A stretch of DNA of 64,000 bases from Pseudomonas cedrina subsp. cedrina (GCF_001983175.1 NZ_MNPW01000005.1:434001-498000), one strand, 5' to 3'. Positions 1 through 8,958 are shown, counted from the stretch's first letter. The notes: generated from the sequence alone by a model not told the origin. Program-made: numbers and translations.

Positions 1-683
1 TGCCGGCACGTGCGCGCGAAGTGTTCGACGTCACCGGCGCCGGTGACACGGTGATTTCCACCCTGGCCGCTTCGATTGCGGCCGGCGAAGAACTGCCCCA
101 CGCCGTGGCCCTGGCCAACCTGGCGGCGGGCATCGTGGTGGGCAAGCTGGGGACCGCGGCCATTAGCGCGCCCGAGTTGCGCCGTGCGATCCAGCGCTCC
201 GAAGGCTCGGAACGCGGCGTGCTGACCATCGAGCAATTGCTGCTGGCGATTGACGATGCTCGCGCCCATGGTGAAAGCATTGTGTTTACCAATGGTTGCT
301 TCGACATCCTGCACGCCGGCCACGTGACGTATCTGGAGCAGGCCAGCGCCCAGGGCGATCGCTTGATCGTGGCGGTCAACGACGACGCCTCGGTCAGCCG
401 CCTGAAAGGCCCCGGCCGCCCCATCAACAGTGTCGACCGGCGCATGGCGGTGCTGGCGGGCCTGGGCGCGGTGGACTGGGTGATCAGCTTTTCTGAAGCG
501 ACCCCGGAAAACCTGCTGGCCCAGGTCAAGCCGGACGTGCTGGTCAAGGGTGGCGATTATTCCGTCGACCAGGTCGTCGGCGCGGACATCGTCAGCGCCT
601 ACGGCGGCAAGGTCAAAGTCCTGGGGCTGGTCGAGAACAGCTCGACCACCGCCATTGTCGAGAAGATCCGCAACCATGAGTAA
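1..683 (+). CDS. hldE: Bifunctional heptose-7-phosphate kinase / heptose-1-phosphate adenylyltransferase, 3' part
   Basis: The reading frame is open from the left edge, so the gene begins outside the window and only about the last 226 residues are present. HldE phosphorylates D-glycero-D-manno-heptose 7-phosphate at C1 and later adenylylates the 1-phosphate, making ADP-heptose precursor for the LPS inner core in the cytoplasm. The end of the PfkB-type kinase domain is seen as the GAGDT motif near base 40. The nucleotidyltransferase domain follows, with TNGCFD and the HAGH (HxGH) signature near bases 290-325 and a VKGGDY motif near 547-560. Its stop codon overlaps the start of the next gene by 8 bases, suggesting translational coupling. 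The family is very clear; only the N-terminus is unseen. Confidence 0.96.
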   Translation, partial: PARAREVFDVTGAGDTVISTLAASIAAGEELPHAVALANLAAGIVVGKLGTAAISAPELRRAIQRSEGSERGVLTIEQLLLAIDDARAHGESIVFTNGCFDILHAGHVTYLEQASAQGDRLIVAVNDDASVSRLKGPGRPINSVDRRMAVLAGLGAVDWVISFSEATPENLLAQVKPDVLVKGGDYSVDQVVGADIVSAYGGKVKVLGLVENSSTTAIVEKIRNHE

Positions 684-1602
684 ATGGGTGCTGATCACTG
701 GCGGCGCGGGCTTTATCGGCTCGCACCTGGTCGATGCGCTACTCGCCAAGGGCTACGGCGTACGGGTGCTGGATAACCTGTCCACCGGCAAGCGCAGCAA
801 CCTGGCGTTGGACAACCCGCGGGTCGAGCTGCTGGAAGGTGATGTGGCCGATGCGGCACTGGTGGCCCGTGCCGCCGTGGGTGCAACGGCGGTGGTGCAT
901 CTGGCGGCGGTGGCTTCGGTGCAGGCCTCGGTGGATGACCCGGTCAGCACGCACCTGAGCAATTTCGTGGGCACCTTGAATGTCTGCGAAGCCATGCGCA
1001 AAGCCGGCGTCAAACGCGTGGTGTACGCCTCCAGCGCAGCGGTGTATGGCAACAATGGCGAGGGCGCTTCGATTGATGAAGAGACCGTCAAGGCACCGTT
1101 GACGCCTTATGCGTCCGACAAATTGGCCGGTGAGTATTACCTCGACTTCTACCGCCGCCAGCATGGCCTGGAGCCGGTGGTCTTCCGCTTCTTCAATATC
1201 TTCGGGCCGCGCCAGGATCCCTCATCGCCGTATTCCGGCGTGATCAGTATCTTCAGCGCGCGCGCGCAGCAGGGCATGCCGATTGCCGTGTTTGGCGATG
1301 GCGAGCAAACCCGTGATTTCATGTACGTGGAAGATCTGGTGGATGTGTTGGTGCAGGCTATTGAAGCGCCAGCGGCGCCAGTGGGCGCAATCAATGTAGG
1401 CTGGAACCGTACCACCACGCTCAAGCAAGTGCTGAAGGCGTTGGAAGAGATAGTTGGCACGTTGCCGGCGGTGAGCTATGGGCCGGCGCGCTCTGGGGAT
1501 ATCCGGCATTCGCGGGCGAACAACCAGCGGTTGCTTGCCAGCTTTACGCTGCCCGAGCCTACTCCGTTGAAAGTCGGTCTGGAACGCTTGCTTAACGGCT
1601 GA
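676..1602 (+). CDS. NAD-dependent epimerase/dehydratase (extended SDR)
   Basis: This 308-residue protein is an extended short-chain dehydrogenase of the UDP-glucose 4-epimerase type. The Rossmann motif GGAGFIG is at residues 9-15, a catalytic serine lies in YASSAAVYG (about 117-125), and the YxxxK pair is Y145/K149. [10 protein letters not shown] follows, as in GalE/WbpP relatives. The ATG at 676 overlaps the end of hldE by 8 bases, so the two are probably translated together. That context suggests a nucleotide-sugar step in LPS or another surface glycan, but the substrate cannot be read from the sequence. In P. aeruginosa hldE is followed by other genes, so this position looks lineage-specific (recalled, not checked here). 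Confidence 0.88.
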   Translation: MSKWVLITGGAGFIGSHLVDALLAKGYGVRVLDNLSTGKRSNLALDNPRVELLEGDVADAALVARAAVGATAVVHLAAVASVQASVDDPVSTHLSNFVGTLNVCEAMRKAGVKRVVYASSAAVYGNNGEGASIDEETVKAPLTPYASDKLAGEYYLDFYRRQHGLEPVVFRFFNIFGPRQDPSSPYSGVISIFSARAQQGMPIAVFGDGEQTRDFMYVEDLVDVLVQAIEAPAAPVGAINVGWNRTTTLKQVLKALEEIVGTLPAVSYGPARSGDIRHSRANNQRLLASFTLPEPTPLKVGLERLLNG

Positions 1603-1612
1603 AGCGGTCGAC

Positions 1613-1699
1613 TGTGGGAGCTGGCTTGCCTGCGATAAAATCACCTCGGTGTGCCTGATACAGTGAGGTGTCTGCATCGCAGGCAAGCCAGCTCCCACA
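1613..1699. repeat. REP doublet (REPIN), inward-facing pair
   Basis: Two REP arms in inverted orientation: the left begins TGTGGGAGCTGG and the right is its reverse complement ending CCAGCTCCCACA, about 24 bases each. They flank a spacer of about 40 bases that itself contains CACCTC/GAGGTG complementarity. It lies between two convergent genes. Such elements in fluorescent pseudomonads are mobilised by RAYT-type transposases; none is in this window. Confidence 0.9.
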
Positions 1700-1726
1700 T
1701 AACCCAGCTTCGCCATCAGATTCAGG

Positions 1727-2686
1727 TCAGGCCTTGGCTTTTTTCTTCGGCACGATCTTGCGCAGCACCCGTTGTGCCAGGCGCTTGAGTTTCGATTCCT
1801 TCTCCGGCACTGCCAAACCTTGCTGGCGCAGCCAATCCTTCCAGCGAATCCGCTCCTCCCGCACCAGCCAGCCTTCCTGCCGGGCGAAGCTTTCCGCCAG
1901 GTACAAACCCCGTGTGCTCGCCGGGTAGAGCTGGTCTTTCTTGACGGTGTACAGCTCGGCCACGGGTTGGCCGTCTTTGAGCGGCATCAGGTACAGGTCC
2001 GGGCGCTGGCGGTCCAGGCGCGCGACCAGTTGGTCACCCTCCAGGCGCTCGTCCACATGGAACAGGCTCAGGGATTTGGCTTCCTTGGGCACTTCCAGGC
2101 GCAGATCGTAGATCAATTGCAGCGATGCGGTAGGCAGGTGCACATAGGCGCGTGGGCGTTCAATCAACTGCGTGGTGGCGCATCGCACCGGGCGGGCCGC
2201 ACCCGACAAGGGGCTCAGGCGAAAGGGCAGGGCTTCGCGGTAGTGCAGCGCGGCGGAGTAGGGCGCCGGCAGCCAGGTGTCGTTGAAGCGCCCGCTGAGC
2301 CAGCCTTCCGGGGTTTCCAGCAGGCACTCTTCGGCGATTTCCTGGATGGCGGTGTGCAGCGGCAGGTTCAGTTCATGGGCGGGCACATAGCCGGAGATCA
2401 GCTTGAGCACCACATCGCCACGGTCCTGGCGGCGCTGGCGGACCAGCACCCAGTAATCGCGGTTCTGCCAATGCAGGGTCAGTCGCACCGACACCCCGAG
2501 GTTGGCCAGTTCCAGGGCGAAACGCTCGGGATCGGCGACGTCCACCGGCTTACGCCGTTGCAGGGTCTGGGCAAAATTGAGCGGCATGCCGACGCTCTGG
2601 TAACTCAGGCCTTCCGGGGTGGCTTCGACGTGCAGCGGCAGTGTCTTGAAGTTGCTGGGGTTCTTTCTTATGAGCGTTCGCGGCAT
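1727..2686 (-). CDS. Conserved protein with a degenerate Nudix-like box
   Basis: A 319-residue soluble protein. The ATG at 2686 is chosen over an upstream in-frame start because AAAGGAG sits a few bases before it. It is the last gene of a leftward operon after the SMR transporter, FAD oxidoreductase and aldo/keto reductase. I recall relatives labelled metal ABC transporter ATPase, but no Walker A, signature or Walker B motif is visible, so that name is not supported. A stretch reads G99-x5-E105-x9-QEIAEECL (115-122), close to the Nudix box G-x5-E-x7-REUxEExGU but with a 9-residue gap and Q for R. The C-terminus is strongly basic and ends KKKAKA. The function is unknown; a divergent Nudix fold is a guess. 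Confidence 0.72.
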   Translation of the reverse strand: MPRTLIRKNPSNFKTLPLHVEATPEGLSYQSVGMPLNFAQTLQRRKPVDVADPERFALELANLGVSVRLTLHWQNRDYWVLVRQRRQDRGDVVLKLISGYVPAHELNLPLHTAIQEIAEECLLETPEGWLSGRFNDTWLPAPYSAALHYREALPFRLSPLSGAARPVRCATTQLIERPRAYVHLPTASLQLIYDLRLEVPKEAKSLSLFHVDERLEGDQLVARLDRQRPDLYLMPLKDGQPVAELYTVKKDQLYPASTRGLYLAESFARQEGWLVREERIRWKDWLRQQGLAVPEKESKLKRLAQRVLRKIVPKKKAKA

Positions 2687-2727
2687 GTCGGCTCCTTTTT
2701 GCGACGGGGTCGGCCGCGTCGGCGGCA

Positions 2728-3540
2728 TCAGAGTTGACGGATGACCTTGGCAGCGGTCGCCACGTTATGGGCCAGGTGCAGCGGATTAATGGTCCCGACA
2801 ATAGCACTGGCGACGCCCGTTTGCGCAAACAACAACATGAAACTGGCTCGAATTGGATCCACTCCGGGTTCCAGGCAAACGTGACCGCTGGCCAGGGCTT
2901 TTTTCACCAGGATGCCCTTGCCATGCGCCGCCGCATAATCAATGACGGCTTTCTCGGTCTGTTCGTTCAAATTGTAGGTAACCATCGCGCAGTCGCCTTG
3001 TTCCAGGGCCTTCAGCCCGCCTTCGACGGTCTTGCCGGAAAAGCCGAAGCCGCGGATCTTGCCTTCCTGTTTCAACTCGGCCAGGGTCTGGTAGACCTCG
3101 CAGTCGTCAAGGATATGCAGGTCGTTGCCGTCGGAGTGCACCAGCACCAGGTCGATAAAATCAGTTTCAAGTCGTTTCAAGCTGCGTTCGATCGACAGGC
3201 GGGTGTGTGCCGCGCTGAAGTCGTGGCGGGACACGCCGTCTTCGAACTCTTCACCGACCTTGCTGACAATCACCCAATCCTTGCGCTGGCCACGCAGCAG
3301 TGGCCCCAGGCGTTCCTCGCTCATGCCATAGGCCGGCGCGGTATCGATCAGGTTGATGCCCAGTTCGCGGGCCTGGCGCAGCAGCATGCGGGCTTCGTCG
3401 TCACCGGGAATCTGGAAACCGCTGGGGTACTTCACCCCCTGGTCGCGGCCCAGCTTGACAGTGCCCAGGCCCAGTGGCGAAACGCGCAGGCCGGTGCTGC
3501 CCAAATCGCGATGCAGGTCGTGCAGGGTGGGCAGGCTCAT
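2728..3540 (-). CDS. Aldo/keto reductase
   Basis: This 270-residue protein is a (beta/alpha)8-barrel NADPH-dependent oxidoreductase. The AKR tetrad is visible: D in LIDTAPAYG, Y in the same motif, K in VIVSKVG and H in LVLVHSDG. The start GLGTVKLGRDQG is also typical. It is slightly short for the family but intact. Its ATG overlaps the stop of the upstream FAD oxidoreductase in an ATGA arrangement, so the two are translationally coupled. The substrate is unknown. The same gene pair follows an SMR transporter in P. aeruginosa (PA4990-PA4992, from memory), supporting a conserved operon. Confidence 0.9.
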   Translation of the reverse strand: MSLPTLHDLHRDLGSTGLRVSPLGLGTVKLGRDQGVKYPSGFQIPGDDEARMLLRQARELGINLIDTAPAYGMSEERLGPLLRGQRKDWVIVSKVGEEFEDGVSRHDFSAAHTRLSIERSLKRLETDFIDLVLVHSDGNDLHILDDCEVYQTLAELKQEGKIRGFGFSGKTVEGGLKALEQGDCAMVTYNLNEQTEKAVIDYAAAHGKGILVKKALASGHVCLEPGVDPIRASFMLLFAQTGVASAIVGTINPLHLAHNVATAAKVIRQL

Positions 3541-4712
3541 GGCAGCAATTGCTCCCAGGCAGGTACGCCGAGGGCGGGTTTTGGCAAGTCCGGCAGTGGC
3601 CCGCTGGCGCTTGGGCGGATACCGTCACGTTCCAGGCTGTTGATCACCCGATCGGCGAAATCCGGCGCCAGCGCCAGCTTGGTCGGCCAACCTACCAACA
3701 GGCGGCCCTGCTCGGCGATAAAGGCGTTGTCGGGGCGGCTAAGGCCCGATTGCAGGGGCTCGGCGCGGTCGACACGCAGGGTGGCCCACCGGGTCTGGCG
3801 CATGTCGATCCACGGCAGCAATTGCGCCAGCTCTTTCTGGGCAGTGGCGATCTGTTCTTCAGGTGTGCGCGCCACGCCATCGGCTTCGGCGATGTCGCCG
3901 CCCATGTACCAGACCCAGTTGCCATCGGCCGCAGGGTGAGTGGTGACGGTGATGCGCGGCTTGGTGCCGCCGCCCAGGCAGTGAGCATACAGCGGCTTCA
4001 AGCCGGGGCCTTTGGCGATGATCATGTGCAATGGACGCTTTTGCATGGCCGGCTGGCTCAGGCCCAGCGCGCTCAACAGGTCGGCCGTCCCTGCGCCGGC
4101 ACTCAACACGATGCGCTGGGCGCGGATCTCGCGACCGTCCACCTTCAAGCCCACCAACGCGTCGCCTTCGCGCAGCGGTTCGATCTGCTGCCCGGCGAGC
4201 AAACCATCGCCGGCCAGTTGCGCCAGGCGTTCGATCAGGCTTGGTACATCGACGACCAATTCCGCCAGGCGATAGACCTTGCCCTTGAAGCGACGGTCTT
4301 GCAGCGCCGGGGGCAGGTCATCGCCCTTGACCTGATCGACGCGGCCGCGCACGGCCTTGCTGGCAAAGAAGCTGGTGAGGTTGCCGGCGAGGGTACCGGG
4401 CGACCACAGGTAATGGGCCTCGGACAGTAGACGTACGCCGGACAGATCCAACTCGCCCTGACCCGCCAGCGCTTCACGCCAGCGGCGCGGCATGTCGGCA
4501 ATGGCTTCGGAGGCGCCGGTGAGCGCGCCGTGCAGGGCGTATTTCGCACCGCCGTGAATGATGCCCTGGGATTTTACGCTTTGCCCGCCACCCAGGCTGG
4601 CGCTTTCCACCAGCACCGTGGAGAACCCCTGGCGGCGCAGGCGCGCATTCAGCCAGAGGCCGGCAACCCCGGCGCCGACAATCAGAACGTCGGTGGAAAT
4701 AACGGATGGCAT
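3537..4712 (-). CDS. FAD-dependent oxidoreductase (DAO family)
   Basis: A 391-residue flavoprotein. The N-terminal dinucleotide-binding motif is VLIVGAGVAGLWLNARL (about residues 9-25), with the acidic ribose-binding end of the second strand in VLVESASLGGG. The rest resembles D-amino-acid oxidase/glycerol-3-phosphate dehydrogenase type enzymes (GIIHGGAKYAL; VLSAGAGTADLLSALG). It lies between the SMR transporter gene (55 bases upstream) and the aldo/keto reductase, with which it shares a 4-base stop/start overlap. The substrate is not deducible. No membrane anchor or signal peptide is seen. Confidence 0.88.
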   Translation of the reverse strand: MPSVISTDVLIVGAGVAGLWLNARLRRQGFSTVLVESASLGGGQSVKSQGIIHGGAKYALHGALTGASEAIADMPRRWREALAGQGELDLSGVRLLSEAHYLWSPGTLAGNLTSFFASKAVRGRVDQVKGDDLPPALQDRRFKGKVYRLAELVVDVPSLIERLAQLAGDGLLAGQQIEPLREGDALVGLKVDGREIRAQRIVLSAGAGTADLLSALGLSQPAMQKRPLHMIIAKGPGLKPLYAHCLGGGTKPRITVTTHPAADGNWVWYMGGDIAEADGVARTPEEQIATAQKELAQLLPWIDMRQTRWATLRVDRAEPLQSGLSRPDNAFIAEQGRLLVGWPTKLALAPDFADRVINSLERDGIRPSASGPLPDLPKPALGVPAWEQLLP

Positions 4713-4767
4713 GGGCGACCTCAGTGTTCAAGACAAGGGGCGCAGTATACAGCCTGTTGACGGGTGG

Positions 4768-5103
4768 TCAGTGCCCGGCGGTTTTCGAGAACAATTGGAT
4801 CACCACCACGCCCAGCACAATCAGGCCCATGCCCAGCATCGCCGGAACATCCAGTTTCTGCCCGTAGATGAACAACGCCGCGATGCTCACCATCACAATG
4901 CCCATACCGGCCCACACCGCGTAGGCCACGCCGACCGGCACGGTGCGCACCACCAGCGTCAGCATCCAGAACGCGATGCCGTAGCCGACGATCACCAGCA
5001 GCAGCGGGATCGGTGTGCTCCAGCCCTTGATGGCTTTCATGGAAACGGTGGCGATCACTTCCGAGCAGATGGCGATAGCCAGGTAGCAGTAGGCGGCGTT
5101 CAT
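4768..5103 (-). CDS. Small multidrug resistance (SMR) family transporter
   Basis: A 111-residue, four-helix inner membrane protein of the EmrE/QacE type, which exchanges lipophilic cations or guanidinium-like compounds for protons as an antiparallel dimer. The essential membrane glutamate is E15 in ICSEVIATVSMK. Helix 3 carries GVAYAVWAGMGIV, and the helix 4 region has LDVPAMLGMGLIVLGV. The ATG at 5103 matches the family start; a longer in-frame start would add residues not found in relatives. It is first in a leftward operon and divergent from a LysR gene, which is the obvious candidate regulator. EmrE-type and Gdx-type SMR members cannot be told apart safely here. Confidence 0.92.
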   Translation of the reverse strand: MNAAYCYLAIAICSEVIATVSMKAIKGWSTPIPLLLVIVGYGIAFWMLTLVVRTVPVGVAYAVWAGMGIVMVSIAALFIYGQKLDVPAMLGMGLIVLGVVVIQLFSKTAGH

Positions 5104-5177
5104 GGGTGAATCCTCGGGATAAAAGCAATCAGATAAGGCCTGCATTCTAGAGTTCTCTGAGATGCGGTAAAGTCATT

Positions 5178-5200
5178 ACCTATCCGAATCAGAGATAGGT
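5178..5200. promoter_or_regulatory. Inverted repeat in the SMR-LysR divergent region, putative LysR operator
   Basis: A perfect 7-base inverted repeat ACCTATC-N9-GATAGGT lies in the 103-base gap between the divergent SMR operon and lysR gene, ending six bases before the LysR start. It contains T-N11-A-type spacing typical of LysR-family sites. Auto-repression of the LysR gene is plausible, but binding is inferred only. Confidence 0.45.
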
Positions 5201-5206
5201 TGAGCC

Positions 5207-6097
5207 ATGAGCGTGCAATGGGATCTGGAGCAGATGCGCTTGTTTGTCAGCGTGGCCGAGCAGCGCTCGTTTTCGGCGGTGGCGCGCCAGCAGCGCAAGG
5301 CCCAATCGGCGGTCAGCAATGCGATAGCCCTGCTGGAGGCGGACCTGGGCGTGAGCCTGTTCGAGCGCAGCAGCGGCCGCCAGCCTCGGCTGACCGAAGC
5401 CGGCAGCGTGTTGCTCGAAGAGGCACGCGAAGTACTGCGCCAGTGTGAACGGCTCAATGGTCGGGCGCTGTCGCTGACGCGCGGCGAAGAGGCTTGCCTG
5501 CGCCTGGCCCAGGATGAAGCGATGCTGTTCCAGCCGGTACTCGATAGCCTTGAGGCGCTGGCGGTGCAGTACCCGCTGCTGGAAGTGCAGTTATCCAGCG
5601 CCGCCCAGGGCGATGTGGCGCGCAAGCTGGTGGAGCGCAAGGCGGACCTGGGCCTGTTGTTCTATCACGACCAGATCCCCGAAGCCCTGGAGCGGCGGGT
5701 GGTCGGTAGCGTGGAGATGGTCACGGTATGCGGTGTCAATCACCCGCTGGCCAGGGAAACCTACGTGACGTGCCAGCACCTGGCGCAGTTTCGCCAGTTG
5801 CTGATGTCGACCCAGACCAGTGTCTACCCCGGCAGTGAAGCCGCCAGCCCGCTGGTGTGGCGCGCCGACAGTTTCTACGTGTTGGCCGAATGGTTGATGA
5901 GTGGCCTGGGCTGGGCCTGGCTGCCCCGGCATATCGTGCAGTACCCGACCTACCAGCAACAAATGGTCGAATTGCGCAGCGAGTGGACGCCGCCGGCCCT
6001 GGTGGTCGAGCTGGTCTGGCGGCGCGACGAGCACTTGGGGCCTGCCGCGCGGTTCCTGGCCAAACGATTTGCCGAGTGCCTGCAGGCGATCGACTGA
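5207..6097 (+). CDS. LysR family transcriptional regulator
   Basis: A 296-residue LTTR. The N-terminal winged HTH spans about residues 7-66 (LFVSVAEQRSFSAVARQQ, AVSNAIALLEADLGVSLFER, LTEAG), followed by an effector-binding domain of the periplasmic-binding-protein fold. It is transcribed divergently from the SMR/FAD/AKR operon with an inverted repeat just before its start, so it most likely controls that operon and itself. The effector is unknown. The gene order LysR then waaA matches PA4989-PA4988 in P. aeruginosa (recalled). Confidence 0.93.
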   Translation: MSVQWDLEQMRLFVSVAEQRSFSAVARQQRKAQSAVSNAIALLEADLGVSLFERSSGRQPRLTEAGSVLLEEAREVLRQCERLNGRALSLTRGEEACLRLAQDEAMLFQPVLDSLEALAVQYPLLEVQLSSAAQGDVARKLVERKADLGLLFYHDQIPEALERRVVGSVEMVTVCGVNHPLARETYVTCQHLAQFRQLLMSTQTSVYPGSEAASPLVWRADSFYVLAEWLMSGLGWAWLPRHIVQYPTYQQQMVELRSEWTPPALVVELVWRRDEHLGPAARFLAKRFAECLQAID

Positions 6098-6120
6098 AAA
6101 AGCCGATAAACTCCGCCGCC

Positions 6121-7398
6121 ATGAATAGAACTCTCTACAGCTGTCTGTTTTACCTGGCGCTGCCGCTGGTGGCTTTACGTTTGTGGCTGCGCGCGCGCAA
6201 GGCGCCGGCCTATGCCCAGCGCGTCGGCGAGCGCTTCTCCTATGGCTTGCCGGCGATGCAGCCAGGCGGAATCTGGGTGCATGCGGTGTCCGTGGGCGAA
6301 AGCATCGCTGCCGCGCCGATGGTGCGCGCGCTGTTGGAGCGCTATCCGCAGTTGCCGATCACCGTCACCTGCATGACCCCCACCGGTTCGGAGCGCATCC
6401 AGGCCTTGTTCGCCCATGAGCCGCGCATCCAGCACTGCTATCTGCCCTATGACTTACCGTGCGCGGCCAGGCGTTTCCTTGATCGCGTGCAGCCCAGACT
6501 GGCGGTGATCATGGAGACCGAGCTGTGGCCCAACCATATTCACGCCTGCGCCCAGCGCGGTATTCCAGTGGCGCTGGCCAACGCGCGGCTGTCGGCGCGC
6601 TCCGCCAAGGGGTATGCACGCTTCGCCAGGCTGACCGCGCCGATGCTGGCGCAGATGAGCCTGTTCGCCGTACAGACGCAAACCGAGGCCCAGCGCTTCC
6701 TGAGCCTGGGGGCCCGGCCCGAAACCGTCGACGTCACCGGTTCGATCAAGTTCGACCTGACCATCGACCCGCAACTGCCCGCGCGCGCGGCCGCGTTGCG
6801 CGCGCAGTGGGGCGCCAGCGAGCGGCCGGTCTGGATCGCCGCCAGCACCCACGAAGGCGAAGATGAAGTGGTACTGGCGGCCCATCGCCAGTTGCTCGAA
6901 AGCTATCCCAATGCGCTGCTGATTCTGGTGCCGCGCCATCAGGAGCGCTTCGGGCCGATGTTCGAACTGTGTGAGCAGCAAGGCTTTGCCACGGTGCGGC
7001 GTTCCAGCGGCATGCCCGTCAGCACGCAAACCAACGTGCTGCTCGGCGATACCATGGGTGAGCTGCTGTTTCTCTACGCCTTGGCCGACAGCGCCTTCGT
7101 TGGCGGCAGCCTGGTCGCGACCGGTGGGCATAACCCGTTGGAGCCGGCGGCGTTGGCCCTGCCGGTGATCATGGGGCCGCATGTGTTCAACTTTCTTGAG
7201 ATCACCGCGATGATGCGCGAAGCCGGGGCGTTGCGACAGATCGATGACGCCGAGGGGCTGGCCGAAGCCGTGCGCCAGTTGTTCGAACTGCCACAGGATG
7301 CACGCCGGATGGCACAGGCGGGGCTGAAGGTGATGCAGGCCAATCAGGGGGCTTTGAAGCGCTTGCTGGAGGGGCTGAACAAACTGCTCAACCACTGA
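6121..7398 (+). CDS. waaA: 3-deoxy-D-manno-octulosonic acid transferase (Kdo transferase)
   Basis: A 425-residue GT-B glycosyltransferase that moves Kdo from CMP-Kdo to lipid IVA at the inner face of the cytoplasmic membrane, joining lipid A to the core. An N-terminal membrane anchor covers about residues 5-22. The motif VSVGE ends at E60, the proposed catalytic base of the family. Acceptor and donor motifs include METELWPN, NARLS and the C-terminal GGHNPLEPAAL. The ATG at 6121 follows the LysR gene by 23 bases; the frame is open further upstream but that part overlaps LysR. With hldE it forms the LPS-core theme of this end of the window. Confidence 0.97.
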   Translation: MNRTLYSCLFYLALPLVALRLWLRARKAPAYAQRVGERFSYGLPAMQPGGIWVHAVSVGESIAAAPMVRALLERYPQLPITVTCMTPTGSERIQALFAHEPRIQHCYLPYDLPCAARRFLDRVQPRLAVIMETELWPNHIHACAQRGIPVALANARLSARSAKGYARFARLTAPMLAQMSLFAVQTQTEAQRFLSLGARPETVDVTGSIKFDLTIDPQLPARAAALRAQWGASERPVWIAASTHEGEDEVVLAAHRQLLESYPNALLILVPRHQERFGPMFELCEQQGFATVRRSSGMPVSTQTNVLLGDTMGELLFLYALADSAFVGGSLVATGGHNPLEPAALALPVIMGPHVFNFLEITAMMREAGALRQIDDAEGLAEAVRQLFELPQDARRMAQAGLKVMQANQGALKRLLEGLNKLLNH

Positions 7399-7415
7399 AT
7401 CAACACGGACGAAAA

Positions 7416-7502
7416 TGTGGGAGCTGGCTTGCCTGCGATGCAGACGCCTCGGTACATCAGATGCACCGAGGTGATGCTATCGCAGGCAAGCCAGCTCCCA
7501 CA
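7416..7502. repeat. REP doublet (REPIN), inward-facing pair
   Basis: Same arm type as at 1613: TGTGGGAGCTGG at the left and its complement at the right, about 40 bases apart, with CCTCGGT/ACCGAGG complementarity in the spacer that extends the cruciform. It lies between the convergent waaA and tolC-like genes. Confidence 0.9.
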
Positions 7503-7518
7503 TTAGCTCGTGGTGAAC

Positions 7519-8958
7519 TCAGTTATTCGAGCGGGCCTTGAGTTGCTCGGCGGCGGCCTTGGCCAGGTCCGGCGGCAGGAAGTCGCGGTCCGGGTTGTAG
7601 TCGGCCTTGAGGTAACGCGCCAGGTCCTGCAAATCCCCTGGGTTCAGGGTGCCGGCCGCCTGCTTCAGGCGCAGGTTGTCGAGGATGTAGTCGTAGCGGC
7701 TGTTGTTGTAGTTGCGCACCGAGGCATAGAGCTGGCGCTGTGAGTCGAGCACGTCGACGATATTGCGCGTACCCACCTGATAACCGATTTCCGTGGCCTC
7801 CACCGCGCTCTGGTTGGAGATGATCGACTGGCGGCGCGCCTGTACCTGCTCCACATCGGTGTTCACCGCGCGGTGCAGGTTGCGCGTGTTTTCCACCACC
7901 TGGCGGCGCAGGCCTTCGCGTTGCTGCTCGGTCTGGCCCAGGCGCGAGTAGGATTCACGCACCTGCGAGCTGGTCAGCCCGCCGCTGTAGAGCGGGATGT
8001 TCAGGCGCAGGCCGATGGTGCGTTGTTCCACGTCGCCCCGATAAGGCGTGCCGAAGGCATTCGGGTTGCTGAAGCCGAGGGCATCGTTGTCACCTTTTTC
8101 GTACTGCGCCACGGCGTCCAGAGTCGGCGCATGCCCGGCCTTGCGCTGCCTGAGGGTTTCTTCGGCGGCAGTGACGGCGTAGTTGCTGGCGAGCAGGTTC
8201 AGGTTCTGGCGGCCGGCGGTTTCAACCCAGGCCTTGGCGTCGTTCGGCAATGGCGGTAATACGGGCAGTGTGTGCACGATGCCCTGGATTGAATTGTACT
8301 GGCGGTTGGTCAGGGTGATCAGCGCCTCGAACGCGTCTTCCACCTGACGCTGCGCCAGGATCCGGTTGGCGCGGGCGGTGTCGTAGCTGGCCTGGGACTG
8401 CAGCACGTCGGTCTTGTCCGACAGGCCAACGTCGAAGCGCTCGTTGGATTGGTCCAGTTGGCGCTTGAAGGCGTTTTCTTCGGCCTTGGTCGACGCCAGG
8501 TTGTCCTGGGCGCGCAGCACGGCGAAGTAGCTTTCGGCGCTTTGCAGGATCAGGTTCTGTTCGGTGGCCGACAGTTGCAGCGCGGCCTGCTCGTTGGTGG
8601 CTTCGGCCGCCTGCAACTGGAACCAGCGGTCGGCGCGGAACAACGGCTGGCTCAAGGTCGCGCGCCAGGAGTGGGCATCGCGGTTGGCGGTGGCCGCCGG
8701 CGTGTCGATCTGGGTGCGCACGTTATTGATATCGGCACCACCCGACAGGTTAGGCAGCAGCCCGGCTCGGGCCTGGGGCACCACTTCCTTTTGCGCACCG
8801 TATTGGGCGCGGGCGGCCGCCAGGTCGGCATTGTTGTCCACGGCTTCCTGGTAGACGCTGACCAGGTCGGTTCTGGCGGACAAGGGCGCTTCAGCTGCCC
8901 AGACCAGTCCGTTGGTCGCACAAGACACGGCAACAGCCAGTGAGAGTTTGCGCAGCAT
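7519..8958 (-). CDS. tolC: TolC family outer membrane efflux/secretion channel
   Basis: A 479-residue TolC-type protein that forms the trimeric outer membrane and periplasmic tunnel for multidrug efflux pumps or type I secretion. A Sec signal peptide covers about residues 1-21 (ending GLVWAAEAP). Two repeated coiled-coil/beta halves follow, with the characteristic ENAFKRQLDQSNERFDVG and the matching EATEIGYQVGTRNIVDVLD, and Y-x-L-R-rich strands. No inner membrane pump genes adjoin it, as for E. coli tolC. The relative at this place in P. aeruginosa is PA4974, next to thiC. Partner pumps cannot be named from the sequence. Confidence 0.92.
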   Translation of the reverse strand: MLRKLSLAVAVSCATNGLVWAAEAPLSARTDLVSVYQEAVDNNADLAAARAQYGAQKEVVPQARAGLLPNLSGGADINNVRTQIDTPAATANRDAHSWRATLSQPLFRADRWFQLQAAEATNEQAALQLSATEQNLILQSAESYFAVLRAQDNLASTKAEENAFKRQLDQSNERFDVGLSDKTDVLQSQASYDTARANRILAQRQVEDAFEALITLTNRQYNSIQGIVHTLPVLPPLPNDAKAWVETAGRQNLNLLASNYAVTAAEETLRQRKAGHAPTLDAVAQYEKGDNDALGFSNPNAFGTPYRGDVEQRTIGLRLNIPLYSGGLTSSQVRESYSRLGQTEQQREGLRRQVVENTRNLHRAVNTDVEQVQARRQSIISNQSAVEATEIGYQVGTRNIVDVLDSQRQLYASVRNYNNSRYDYILDNLRLKQAAGTLNPGDLQDLARYLKADYNPDRDFLPPDLAKAAAEQLKARSNN

